From Mytilus galloprovincialis (taxonomy: Eukaryota > Mollusca > Bivalvia > Mytilida > Mytilidae): a stretch of DNA of 64,000 bases. Positions 12,201 through 21,000 of the stretch are shown here, piece after piece. The translations under genes were made by a program, and so were the position numbers. A model generated the notes under the pieces. The model did not search any database, had not been told where the DNA came from, and saw nothing but the letters and a program-made list of their open reading frames with translations. The stretch spans positions 40,142,321 through 40,206,320 of the forward strand of contig NC_134851.1 of NCBI RefSeq assembly GCF_965363235.1, given 5' to 3'. Each line of letters starts with the position of its first letter. The stretch's first letter is position 1.

Positions 12201-12644
12201 CTGCTCGTGTAGTTTTTCCATGACCAGTTCCACTTTGGACAGACGAAAATCTAAAGAGAGTTTACACGCATCTATTTCTTTTTGACTCTCCAGTGTTCTG
12301 GTCCTTTTCAGAAAGTCAAGGTACTCATCTGTGAGCCTACGATAGTTATTACAGGCTTTAACTAGTTTGTCCTGAGCTGTAAGGAGTTGCTGGAGCTCGT
12401 TAGGTGGCGTTGTTACTTCCAATAACTTGGATTCAATGTCTGTCCAGAGAGCCTCTAGTTCCTGACAGAACTTGTCACGTTTTTCAGTGAAAGCTCCTTG
12501 TCCTTTTTCCGTGAGGTCACGAACTCGCCTAGCCTCGGGAATTTCATCTGACTGAGATGTATTAGACGGATTTTCTAATATTTCAGGGACATCTCCTTCT
12601 TGGGGCTGTACCTCTTCTTGTTGTTCCTCATGACTGGGATCCAT
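6222..12644 (-). CDS. BEL/Pao Gag-Pol polyprotein
   Basis: A single open frame of 2,140 codons. In order along the protein: an acidic start and a long Glu/Ala/Lys-rich coiled-coil stretch; a Gag-like region of the DUF1759 type (around RKDLLFSRLTSFNDRAESF); a Cys/His zinc knuckle; an aspartic-protease-like part of the DUF1758 type (AIIDDQSNRSL); the Pao-type reverse transcriptase (AVTADVQHMFH, then DFYVDDGL); an RNase H-like part (HVFSDASEKAIAAVAYL); and an integrase with a zinc-binding start (CVTCRKLRG) and core (NVGIDTFGPW). This one-ORF layout is usual for the family. It is part of the mobile element, not a host gene. Confidence 0.92.
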   Translation of the reverse strand: MDPSHEEQQEEVQPQEGDVPEILENPSNTSQSDEIPEARRVRDLTEKGQGAFTEKRDKFCQELEALWTDIESKLLEVTTPPNELQQLLTAQDKLVKACNNYRRLTDEYLDFLKRTRTLESQKEIDACKLSLDFRLSKVELVMEKLHEQRLALTKSKSTKTKTSKGKKTSRSGSSNVSDMSSLARRKRAKAEAAKSKIAFVEKHAIILQQEAMLEEQALFRQGEMEQEAARKQAEMEQEVAQRKQEAMRRKAEMQQEAARVSREKVELKAKFNLLEAQKEAAAAEAEARILEYDDSQAFSELPDEKEDPLQRVQDFVNKLPVSTAVKEVTAPQKKKQFPVKIELSHEAPAFVPSAALNLLSQTSAVLPSDSKSPEVTFIPDLGLVTGIQKLGLSDESPTEHQKQGVKEAIPVLRIKQDFIEEIPVSHQKQGIVEEIPVAHQQQINFTSEITRFLLRKDLLFSRLTSFNDRAESFHTWKASFKNVTDELQVSDSEQIDLLIKWLGPESAKHAISIRASNANNPTIGIQRLWKRLDERYGAPEMLEASLKSKLEKFPTLTNKDNARLYELSDILSEIEYHKENPKLGCLLAYFDSSSGINPIVEKLPYGLQEKWTTRATRYKAKYDVAFPPFTEFSAYIREISKTKNDPGFIFGSKATPNTKGAAPRSTPYPRTKVGAHKTAVEQQSRDASKQGLCILHNTKHSLNECRAFRAKSIEERKGLLKENNVCYKCCDSTTHRSRDCNASISCKECGSKQHTTALHITRPQQPTSSQSSSPKQAYGGEPIESAETKATSVNSTCTEICKDTYSGKSCAKILPVNVYHKDNQYKVIRMYAIIDDQSNRSLASPEFFNLFDVKDKPENYTLSTCSGKVVTSGKRGRGFVMESINGNDKFDLPVLIECDHIPNNRDEIPTPEVTMHHPHLKELRGSIPPIEENCQILLLIGRDLIEAHHVLDQRIGPPRTPYAQQLKLGWVVIGETCINKQHVPLELNVKITNILPTGQPSTFQPCTSKFDIRENYTDPVTKDLQSPLFEKTRDDDKPGQSYEDKMFMKQMDNEFVRDSEGSWVAPLPFRVPRQPLPSNRQQALHRANMLDISLNRNPVKREHFLTFMSKILDNNHAELAPPLHEHEECWYLPLFGVYHPKKPDQIRGVFDSSAKCNGVSLNSVLLTGPDLTNDLLGVLLRFRKEMIAVTADVQHMFHCFVVRNDHRNYLRFLWHKDNDLQENLVEYRMRVHVFGNSPSPAVATLGLRKAAQASEQEFGSHVTSFVTRDFYVDDGLTSCPTKEEAVTLMKDTQQALARYGNLRLHKFASNCAEVMSAFHASDLASNLKDLDLECDSKPLQRSLGLSWDVNTDNFLFQLSSENKPITRRGILSTINSLYDPLGFLAPVIIQGKLLLRKIVSETVDWDQPLTDETADEWKSWRDTLIAIETLRIPRTYVPYLSKTATKELHVFSDASEKAIAAVAYLRTTDSSGEPNIGFILGKAKVAPTSGHTIPRLELSAAVLAVEITQTIMDNLDLHIDTVKFYTDSKVVLGYISNETRRFFIYVANRVEKIRKFSSPSQWNYVPTHRNPADSGTRSVQAHEIHSSEWLLGPKQLLSSEQKNSEDIHQLIDPEEDGEIRATVNVAKTFSTPEHKGIGTDRFNRFSNWTSLVRAIAFLERFSRLHGSKQASSVTSVDSFSNAENFILISAQQEVYGDEIDCIKRQEQINKRSPIANLNPFLDERGLLRVGGRIVKSDLNLREKKPLIVPGRNHVATLLVRHYHNKIKHQGRHFTDGAIRSAGFWIVGAKRLISSIIHKCVTCRKLRGKTEYQIMSDLPEDRLEPSPPFTNVGIDTFGPWTIVSRKTRGGYANSKRWAILFTCLVTRAIHIELIEEMSSSAFINAVRRFAAIRGQVKIFRSDRGTNFIGAIDDLKIDSINVEDGPFKNFLYSSGTTWIFNAPHSSHMGGAWERMIGITRRILDSMLLNAAGRSLTHDVLNTLMAEVSAIVNSRPLVPVSTDPENPLILTPAMLLTQKTDYVFTSDHLGEFDKRDLCLAEWRRVQALASVFWSRWRKEYLPLLQQRRKWTEDRRDLIEGDVILLKDKNICRTQWPVGIIVNSFKSSDEHVRKAEVRVIVNGKATTYTRPIVDMILLIENTPV

Positions 12645-12776
12645 GTTGACTCAACGTTGTTAGGTTGCTGTCGAGTATACACACGATATGTAGTCCACTG
12701 TCAGTGTGAAGGTATGTACGTTGCTACGTTGTCGTTCCTTGTCTGGATATGTAAAGACAGGTTGTCGTCAATTTAC

Positions 12777-13339
12777 TGTGCTGAGCCTGACTCAGCTAGT
12801 ATAACCATGGGATTGTATCGCAATCTCGGCAAATTACAAAGAATAACAACTTGTGAGTGAAGCTTGTAGATTATAATTCCACCAGAAAGAATACAGGAGT
12901 TTACAGAGTGTGTAATGTTTGGTAAACTGAAAGAAATAAAAATACAATATTTTACAATATGTACGAAAGAAATATATGAATGTTCAATGCAATAATAATA
13001 TCAAGTCAAAAACGAAAGTAGAATTCTCAGTTCAATTCATAGAAATAAACAATTACAGTTCGTATTGTTGAATAAACGTGGAATCCAAGTTAACGGAATT
13101 AACGGTATATATATTTAACAGTTTATAATTGATTTGAAACGTACTTGACGGTGATTTGTCACAATATCCGCAGGAGCAGTTTTGTCGTGGCATCCATTTG
13201 CAATAGACCGGTGAGGAAGAGAAAGTAAGCACTAGTGAAAATACGGAGAAGTTCAGAGTATTTCCGGAAAATACGGATGTCTAAAAATCCAATCAAATAG
13301 ACTATACAATGAATATAATTGCGGATGTGAATCAGAATA
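12777..13339 (-). repeat. 5' LTR of the BEL/Pao element
   Basis: 563 bases, the partner of 5565-6127. It lies upstream of the polyprotein on the minus strand and so would carry the promoter. The short leader between it and the ORF start is 12645-12776. Confidence 0.93.
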
Positions 13340-13344
13340 CTTAA

Positions 13345-13910
13345 TAAGATACAATGTATGAGGAATCTCCCCTCTCGGACCCATGTTTACAATGCAAAAT
13401 TCTGCTACATGTAAGAGCGTATGTAATGAAAGCTATATATATGGTTTGCAGATTCAAGGTTCTTTTATATTATGAATCCTTTAAAATTCTTCGCAAAGGT
13501 AAATGCATGTGACGTAAGTATTTTGTGATATATTAGCTACGGTTATTTTATTATTAATCAAGCATATTGCTTGATGAGGGACGAAAAGATAAATAAATTC
13601 CTGACTTGGTACAGGCACATTACCAATAAATATTGTAAATGAGTTATTGTATGCATAATCAATTACATAATACAACGGTCCGACAAATAACATATTCTTT
13701 CAAATAAAATGTTTATTTATTATTTATTTTTACTTTTATACAATTTAAAACTGTGAAACATAAGTTTTGATGAATATTTTTTTATTTTACTTGTAATGTT
13801 TTGTTAATTCGGTAATAATTTAAGGAAAAAAGAAACTATACAAAGGGAGGTAATGTAAAATATTCTTTAAAATAAAAGATGTTTATAAATATTCTATTAA
13901 ATCAAATTTT
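13345..13910. other. Gene-free AT-rich spacer
   Basis: Flank of the BEL insertion. No exon, repeat array or long open frame can be supported. Confidence 0.4.
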
Positions 13911-13917
13911 CAGATTT

Positions 13918-14141
13918 GAGGGCCCTCATGGGGTTTTTGATTATGTGATTACTTGGCCGTTTTTTTAATGATTATTTGATTATTAAGCCAAATATTTCAT
14001 GATTATTTGATTACCTAGGACTGTATTTTTAGTTTATGATTATTTGATTACTAAAGATAAGCAAATATTTAATGATTATGTGATTATATTGGCAAAAAAA
14101 TGGTGATTATGTGATTACTAGGACCCCCCCATGAGGGGCCT
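13918..14141. mobile_element. Small element with inverted ends around tgattatttgatta repeats
   Basis: The ends are near-inverted copies: gagggccctcatgggg on the left, and ccccatgaggggcct on the right. The interior is an irregular series of tgattatttgatta and tgattatgtgattac units. The 7-base word cagattt flanks both sides (13911-13917 and 14142-14148) and may be the target duplication. Non-coding and MITE-like. Confidence 0.5.
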
Positions 14142-14148
14142 CAGATTT

Positions 14149-14757
14149 AAGGTTCATCATAACCTTTTGGCTAAAATGGCCGTATTTACACCCCAAATTT
14201 TACTCTGAGTACAGACTAACCTATACACCTGCATCAGTTTTAAGGGATGGTAGGAACTAGATATATAAATTTTAAATGCATTTTATGTTTCAGAAAATTA
14301 TAAACTTTTTCTAGATTTTGCTATCCATTTTTTTTCGTTCCTGCAGAAGGTGCAAAAAATAACTAAGTAGTGAAAACGATTGAGAAGCTCCCCTCATATA
14401 ATCAATGTTGTGAGTAGTATTGATTTAAATGGACAATAGATGCACTTGAATAGATGGACAATAGACACCTGTAAACAAAAGGTTATTTAACAGGTTTAAA
14501 CTGTGTAACTGAGTGGACCGTATCAAATGAAACTCGGGTGTTTGTTTATTTTGCTATCTTCTGCAGACTGGAAAAAATGAACATCAAAATCCAGGTAAGT
14601 TTTTAATTTTCTGAAACGTAAACTTCATATAACCTTTATATATCTAGTTCCTGCCATGCCTTAAAACTTTCCTGGATGTACCAGTTTGTCTGTACTCATA
14701 TTAATTTTAGAGGTGTAAACACGGCCATATTTTTCAATTCCTTATGATGAACCTTAA
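14149..14757. mobile_element. Foldback element with long inverted arms
   Basis: The left arm (about 14149-14320) and right arm (about 14580-14757) are inverted copies. Both outer ends read ttaaggttcatcataa inward, followed by similar blocks around atggccgt, tttacacc, gagtacagac and ggaactagatatata. The arms are about 170 bases with scattered differences, with a loop of about 260 bases. Non-coding. Confidence 0.65.
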
Positions 14758-15286
14758 ATAGATTTTATCAAATACAATATTCAGTACTAAAATAGTCACT
14801 CAAAACTACAAAATCTACACAACATAAAATCAGTTGAACTCACTCCAAACTGAAATTAAATATCCTCCTTTTTTGTACAAAAGCCGCGTAGTTTCATATG
14901 CCACTCAACGAAACATTATATTCATTTAAAAAAGGCTGTGTAAACTGAAGCTTACGTTATAATTCTGTGTAAAAAGTAATAATCCTGATAAAAGCGAGAT
15001 ACATTATAATCGGTGCTCCTGCCTTGACAACATTACCATGTTTGTTTGTGTGAGGTGTTTTTATTACTAAAGAAGAAGAAGATACTTTATTTCAATAAAA
15101 TGGGCTCTCAATAATATAATATCATTATTCATGTTATAATATTAATATTCTTTTACCCATATATAATAAACAATACAGTATACATAGTAACAAACACAAA
15201 TAAGAAACAACAGTTTTCATACATTAACTGTACATGTTTATATATATATATATAGGAGTATGAAACCTTCGTCCCAGGCACACCAC

Positions 15287-15487
15287 TTGCATCTTCGCTA
15301 GCCAAGGGTTACGATCCACTCACTGTTTCTTTAAAAAATCGCATCGCTCCGCTCACAAAATTTTTTTTTGTTACTTTCTCATGTTTCTAGTGGTCATCTT
15401 CGCTAGCCAAGGGTTACGACCCACTCACTTTCTTAAGCGAAGATGACCAAAGTGAGTGGATCGTAACCCTTGGCTAGCGAAGATGAC
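15287..15487. repeat. Triplicated module forming a long hairpin
   Basis: The word cttcgctagccaagggttac occurs at about 15293 and 15402 in plus orientation and again inverted near 15461-15482. The last two form a hairpin with arms of about 39 bases (15395-15433 and 15449-15487) and a loop of about 15 bases. A GC-rich cgcccgcccgcccc run follows. Confidence 0.6.
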
Positions 15488-15730
15488 CGCCCGCCCGCCC
15501 CGCCGCTGATATATATATATGGCATGTCATTCTCTGTACCTTTGTTTAAATATTGGTGTTTTGAAAAATAACATTTGAATTGTGCTATTCTGAATTATTT
15601 ACGACATACTAATTATATATTTGTATAATAACGCCTATCTTATTTTTTTTAATTTATTGTATAAAAGTTAAAATAGCACCTTGTGTTTTTATTAGTTATT
15701 TTTTTCATTACAATAATTGCTTTAATAGGT

Positions 15731-15922
15731 AAAAATGATAAGTATCACCAATATCACTTGAATCGTAAAAATGACAAGTATCACCAATATCACTTGAATC
15801 GTAAAAATGATAATTATCACCAATATCACTTGAATCGTAAAAATGATAATTATCACCAATATCACTTGAATCGTAAAAATGATAATTATCACCAATATCA
15901 CTTGAATCGTAAAAATGACAAG
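15731..15922. repeat. 36-bp tandem array, about five units
   Basis: The unit is about 36 bases, containing tcaccaatatcacttgaatc and then gtaaaaatga. The copies differ mainly at a g/a site. Because 36 is a multiple of three, both strands stay open, which produces artefactual repeat proteins. No start context or flanking exon supports a gene. Confidence 0.8.
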
Positions 15923-15925
15923 TCT

Positions 15926-16520
15926 TTCGTTCTAACAAGGTGTTTATTGCTTGCATCAATGTAAATAAAGGAGGGGGTGGAGAGTTGGAAGGGCGATATC
16001 TGTTCCGGCAGAGTTTTCAATATCACCTTTCTTAAAGCAAGATTCTTTTATCCAGTTCTTACCAATCCAGAATATTCATTGATCCCCCCCCCCCCCCCCC
16101 CCCCCGAATTGACATATTATAGCAGAAATCCATTACTATACTCGATTTATGGACTTCTGATTAAAGTTAACAAAGTTATACACCAATTAAGATAGATCTG
16201 ATATGATAATATGTGATTGTAGATTTATATATATTTTTCTGTAACTATGACTGACATTTAGTTTTGTGAGAATATTCGCGTGTTACAGGTGAAACTCTTC
16301 CTTATAACAATTCATTTGAATAATATATGTACCGGTTGAAATGGTCATTGAACGAGTTCTTATGATCTTATGATGTATAGTCATATACATGTATGTGTAC
16401 ATATTATGCATGTGCACAATTCGAAATTTAATAACTCTGTAACTCTGAACAGAAAATATCTTTAATCAATTAGTTTGTCAATTCTTTGTATATATATTGT
16501 TTTTAGATAAATGAAAAGAA
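15926..16520. other. Gene-free spacer with a poly-C run
   Basis: Contains a C run near 16086-16105. No exon or repeat family was recognised. Confidence 0.35.
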
Positions 16521-16523
16521 ATT

Positions 16524-16704
16524 CAGGGGCGGATGCAGGAATTTTCGAAAGGGGGGGGGGGGGGGGGTGCTAACCCAGGCTAACCCAGGGCAAAGGGGGG
16601 GGGGGGGTGCAAAACATATGTTCCGATACAAATGCATTGATCGGCAAAAATAAAGGGGGGGTGCGCACCCCCGGAACCCCCCCCCCCCCCTGGATCCGCT
16701 ACTG
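16524..16704. mobile_element. hAT-type MITE with G/C homopolymer interior
   Basis: Left end CAGGGGCGGATGCAGG and right end, read inward, CAGTAGCGGATCCAGG form imperfect 16-base inverted termini. The short word aaatt borders both sides. The interior is mostly G runs on the left and C runs on the right, so the whole unit could fold back. Non-coding. Confidence 0.6.
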
Positions 16705-17180
16705 AAATTTAAATGTGCCAAAATATTAAACAATATTTGTTTTATAATATTTGCTAGTTCTTTAAATTCCATTCATCTTTTATTTACAAATGCTTCAAAG
16801 GTCATAATCTAGAATCAAAGCAATTATTTAAATTATTGTATACATTTCTTAGTCTGGTGATCACGATTTCGATCTTTTTCCGTAATAGCAGAAACTGTAC
16901 CTGGTTGACTCATTCACCCGAATCACGATTTAACCGTTTCATAACAATAGATATTATTTTTTTTTAAATTATGACTGTTTAAATTTTACATTACTGCGTT
17001 CGTGTGTATGGAGAGGGTATTTAAACATAAAAGTTATAATTGGAATTACTTTTTACGAAGCCACAAGGAAGACAACAGCTTTTAGGAATTTAAGATCAAT
17101 TTAACTCTTGGTATTTTTGTTTACGGGTGGATATATATTGATCTGTACTTTAAATAATTACAATAGCTGGTTAAATCGAA

Positions 17181-18039
17181 ATGAAGTTTTTCTCATTTGT
17201 TTTTGTGTTATGGATTCCAAATATTGCATGCTTTCTCCGATGGTCATCAAACGACAACGTTGAGTATAAAGGTAGGATCCTGTAAAATATATAATTCCAA
17301 ATTTTGAACGCATATAGTACAATAATCGAACTGGTTTCAAATATTTTTAAAAGTAATGGTTCGCGAGTTGGTTTTATACTCAGTCTGTAGTTTTAAATAC
17401 AAGAATATGTGTGGTATTAATCATGATTAATATTGCGTAATAAAAAAGAAGTAATATATTTTAAGTAATGTGTAGTTGGCACTTGTAGTTGACACTATTG
17501 TCATTTTTGGGACCCTTAAAAGCTTGCTGTTCAGTGCGAGCCAAGACTTCGTGTTGCATGCCGTTCTTTGACCTATAAATATTCACTTTCTATACATTGT
17601 AACTTGTATGGAGAGTTGTCTCATTGGCACTCATATCCCAACTTCTCATTTATATAAGACACGTAACTGTAAGCTTGACTTATAATAAACGTGAAATTGC
17701 ATTCACAAGAATATGCACAAAACAGTTAATATGAGAAACCTCCTTAATATGAAAAACCATTGATTTCCAATTTTTGTTCCGGGTGTATATATTGATTCAT
17801 ACCTTTTTAGCATCAAAAGGAAGTTTTTCTCTATTGTTTTGGGTATGGATTCAAAATATATCATGTTTCCTCAGATGGTCTTCTCATGACAATGTAGAGT
17901 ACAAAGTTATAAATGAAAGATTCTTAATTTCAAAAGCAAATATTACAATGAAGTGTCTCTTATGTCAAATATTTTTCGAAAAATATGATTTATAAGTCTT
18001 AAATTCAACGTAACAGGTTTAGTATATCTTATGTAATGC

Positions 18040-18075
<36 letters not shown>

Positions 18076-21000
18076 AAAGAAGATGTGGTATGTTTGCCAA
18101 TCAGACAACTCTCCACAACCACAAGAGACCAAAATGACACGGAAATTAACAACTATAGGTCACCGTATGGCCTTCAACAATGAACAAAGCCCATACCACA
18201 AAGTCAGCTATTATAAAAGGCCCCGCCTGTATTGGACTTACATGTAGTTTTGGAATCTTGTAAATGTATATATATTTCGTTGTCTCTTAAAGGTACAATA
18301 TGACAAAAAGGCAATTCTTAATGATGTTCACTAGTCTGTTTCAAAATAACAAGCTTTCTGAAATACTGTTATAAATAACCAAACTAACAGTAGAAACAAA
18401 AATGACAAGCTCATGTCTTCGTTTTTGAGAAATTGTCAATTGAAAAGTTAGTTGGAACGATTCTCTCTTGACTTTTCTTATACTTGAGCTGGCACTTTTT
18501 CTTCTTTTGAAAACTATTTAAAAAAACCAAATATGGATTTTATAAAGGTTTTTGGAAACGGTCTTATAAACTGTATACATATGCTAAGGAAATTATTAAA
18601 AGAAAACAAGAAATAACATGAATAAGCGGGCAAAATGTGTACTGACACAACATGGAAAAAACTAGAGGATTCTATTCATATTAGACAATACGAAAAATGA
18701 ATACCAACTCCTGTGCCGTCCCATCCGCATAATGCAATTAATACATTTAGACTTAGGGGAGGGTCATACATTCAAAGACGTATTGTCTTTCGATAAATCA
18801 ATTCATTTGATGCAAAATTGGCAGAAAAGTAACAATTTTGTTTTAAAATGCCTTTAACAGATAAATAAAGCAATGGATGACAACTTTTTTTTTTATGTTC
18901 ATATGTGAAATTGAGAAACTGTTTCTAGAAGAATTGACAACTTTTAACTTTTGACCTTGTGAATGAAAAGATTCACAAGGGAAATTTGCCCTACCTTTGT
19001 GTAAACTGAGATGTGTAAAGTGGATTTATTATTTTTCTACGTTGATATGATCCAACCTATACTATTAAATTTAAAAGTGTTAATGTATATTCTCAGTATA
19101 AACACATCTGGTATCAGGTTGAACAAGGATGTAACGAGACACTTTTTAAACTATACGTTTAATGTCATTTGATATTATAATATTTGACACATTGAATCTT
19201 GTTTTTTTTTTTATAGTATTGTCATAAATGTAAGACGAACAATTTAGACGTTTACGACGATATACACCCTTTTGCTTTATTAAGATGGGAGGGGGGGGGG
19301 GGAGGGGATGGGGTTGGTAGGTCTAGCATGAAAAATATTGTCCTGCCTTTTTTAGTTCTATTCGGTCCCGTTTTTTTAATTCATTTTATCCTTAATATTT
19401 TATAGATACATTGTCAACTTGCCTTTTTTGGGGGCAAGTTGCTCATCCTGGTGTTTTTCACTCAAAACTATTGTCCTGCCTTTTTCATATCTCATTGCAG
19501 TTCTCTCCCCATCCCAATCCAACCCACTCCCATAGAAATCAAATGATAGCTGCCTTATGTATATTCGTGTACGTATTTCTGCTTTGCCTTTCGACATTTA
19601 CGATACATGTTTGTTCACAGCTTGAAGGCTACTAATTACTGCTATCAGGACCATTACTATAACAAAAACACGCACTTTAAAAAAACGGCTTGTTTGCAGT
19701 CGAACAATATTAAAACTGCTTTTGCAAATGTTAATTGCCACATTTAAAGAAGATTTATAAAGGCTCTTTTTATGTTATATTTATACATTTTCTTTGATCT
19801 ATTGTACAGAAGAAATTCCGGTGGAAATTTCACAAGGTCAACGTACAAGAAGATCAACAGACGACAGCTTTCATCCACAGACTTATGACCTTGACCTTAA
19901 AGTTGAAGGATCACAAGTTCATTTCCATTTAGAACGGAATGACGACATCAATACTAATGTTCCAACTCTATCTTTAAGTCAAGGAGTACTAACAGACATC
20001 TACCTACAGGAACAAAAGGTAGAGTTATCCTTTTATATATGGAAGTTTTTAACGACCTTGACTGGCTATACAAACTGTACATCCCTTGCATTGTCGGACC
20101 TGGCTTGCGCCGTTTTTGAGCATTTAAATAATATAATGTATACCATATGGTAATTGTTAAAAAAATGTACTTCATAGTTCTTGCTTTTATTGCAATGGTC
20201 TACGAAATGATAAAACATATCAAATACTAGTAATAAATAGTAGTACTAAAAAGCAAAATCACAAAAATACTTACCTCGAAACGGGAAATCCATAATCAAA
20301 TAGCTAAATCAAAAGCTCAAACACATAAAACGAATGGACAAGAACTGTCATATTCCAGACTTGGTACAGGCATTTTCTGGTGTAGAAATGATGGATTCCC
20401 TGGCGGCAGTATTGGGGTGGGGAGGGTTGTAAACTAGACATCACATGGTTAAGCTAGCATATTTTAAAAAATTTTCAGACAATTTTAAAGTGATTTAATT
20501 TAGGTTATCCCCTCTTTTTTTGTTATCATGACGTTGAATGGATAAACTGACTTAGAGGAAAATGACACCAAAGCCACCATAATATATGTAGTTCATCTAT
20601 AGATTTAATTATTGCAGGAGTCCATATTTTATCAAGACATAAAGAACGGAGCATCGTTTGTGGTTCAACAAGACAAAATGCACCCAGAAAGTATGGTAAG
20701 ATCGATATAAGCAAACCTACAAAATTTTTACTTCTTTTATATTGCTTTGTCTGAACCATAATAACTGTTTAACAACATAAATGAGGGTTCACGCTTTATG
20801 TTCGTTGAAGGTATTTTTAAAATAATATGAATTGAGCGAAATATAGACCATTTTTTCCCCTCCCTCTATAAATTCTCTTACCTCCCTCTATAAATTCAAT
20901 ACAGACAACATAGACAATCTTAAGATATACATTAACAAGAATGTTTCATAGTGTGTTACTTTACGTTTTTTGATTGAATTAAGCCTTCCAATTGATATTT

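Larger units (their letters stand above)
5565..13339 (-). mobile_element. BEL/Pao LTR retrotransposon, looks whole
   Basis: A complete-looking element of 7,775 bases in minus orientation. It has two 563-base LTRs, one long open frame between them, a purine-rich tract (acggggag on the minus strand) directly before the 3' LTR, and a candidate 5-base target duplication cttaa at 5560-5564 and 13340-13344. The two LTRs look identical over every line compared by eye, so the insertion is young. No envelope-like gene was seen. Family assignment rests on the order of protein parts: Gag-like, zinc knuckle, protease, reverse transcriptase with YVDD, RNase H, integrase. Confidence 0.93.

Noticed and set aside
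15683-15964. Repeat protein frames on both strands
   Set aside because: Product of the 36-bp tandem array with no exon context.
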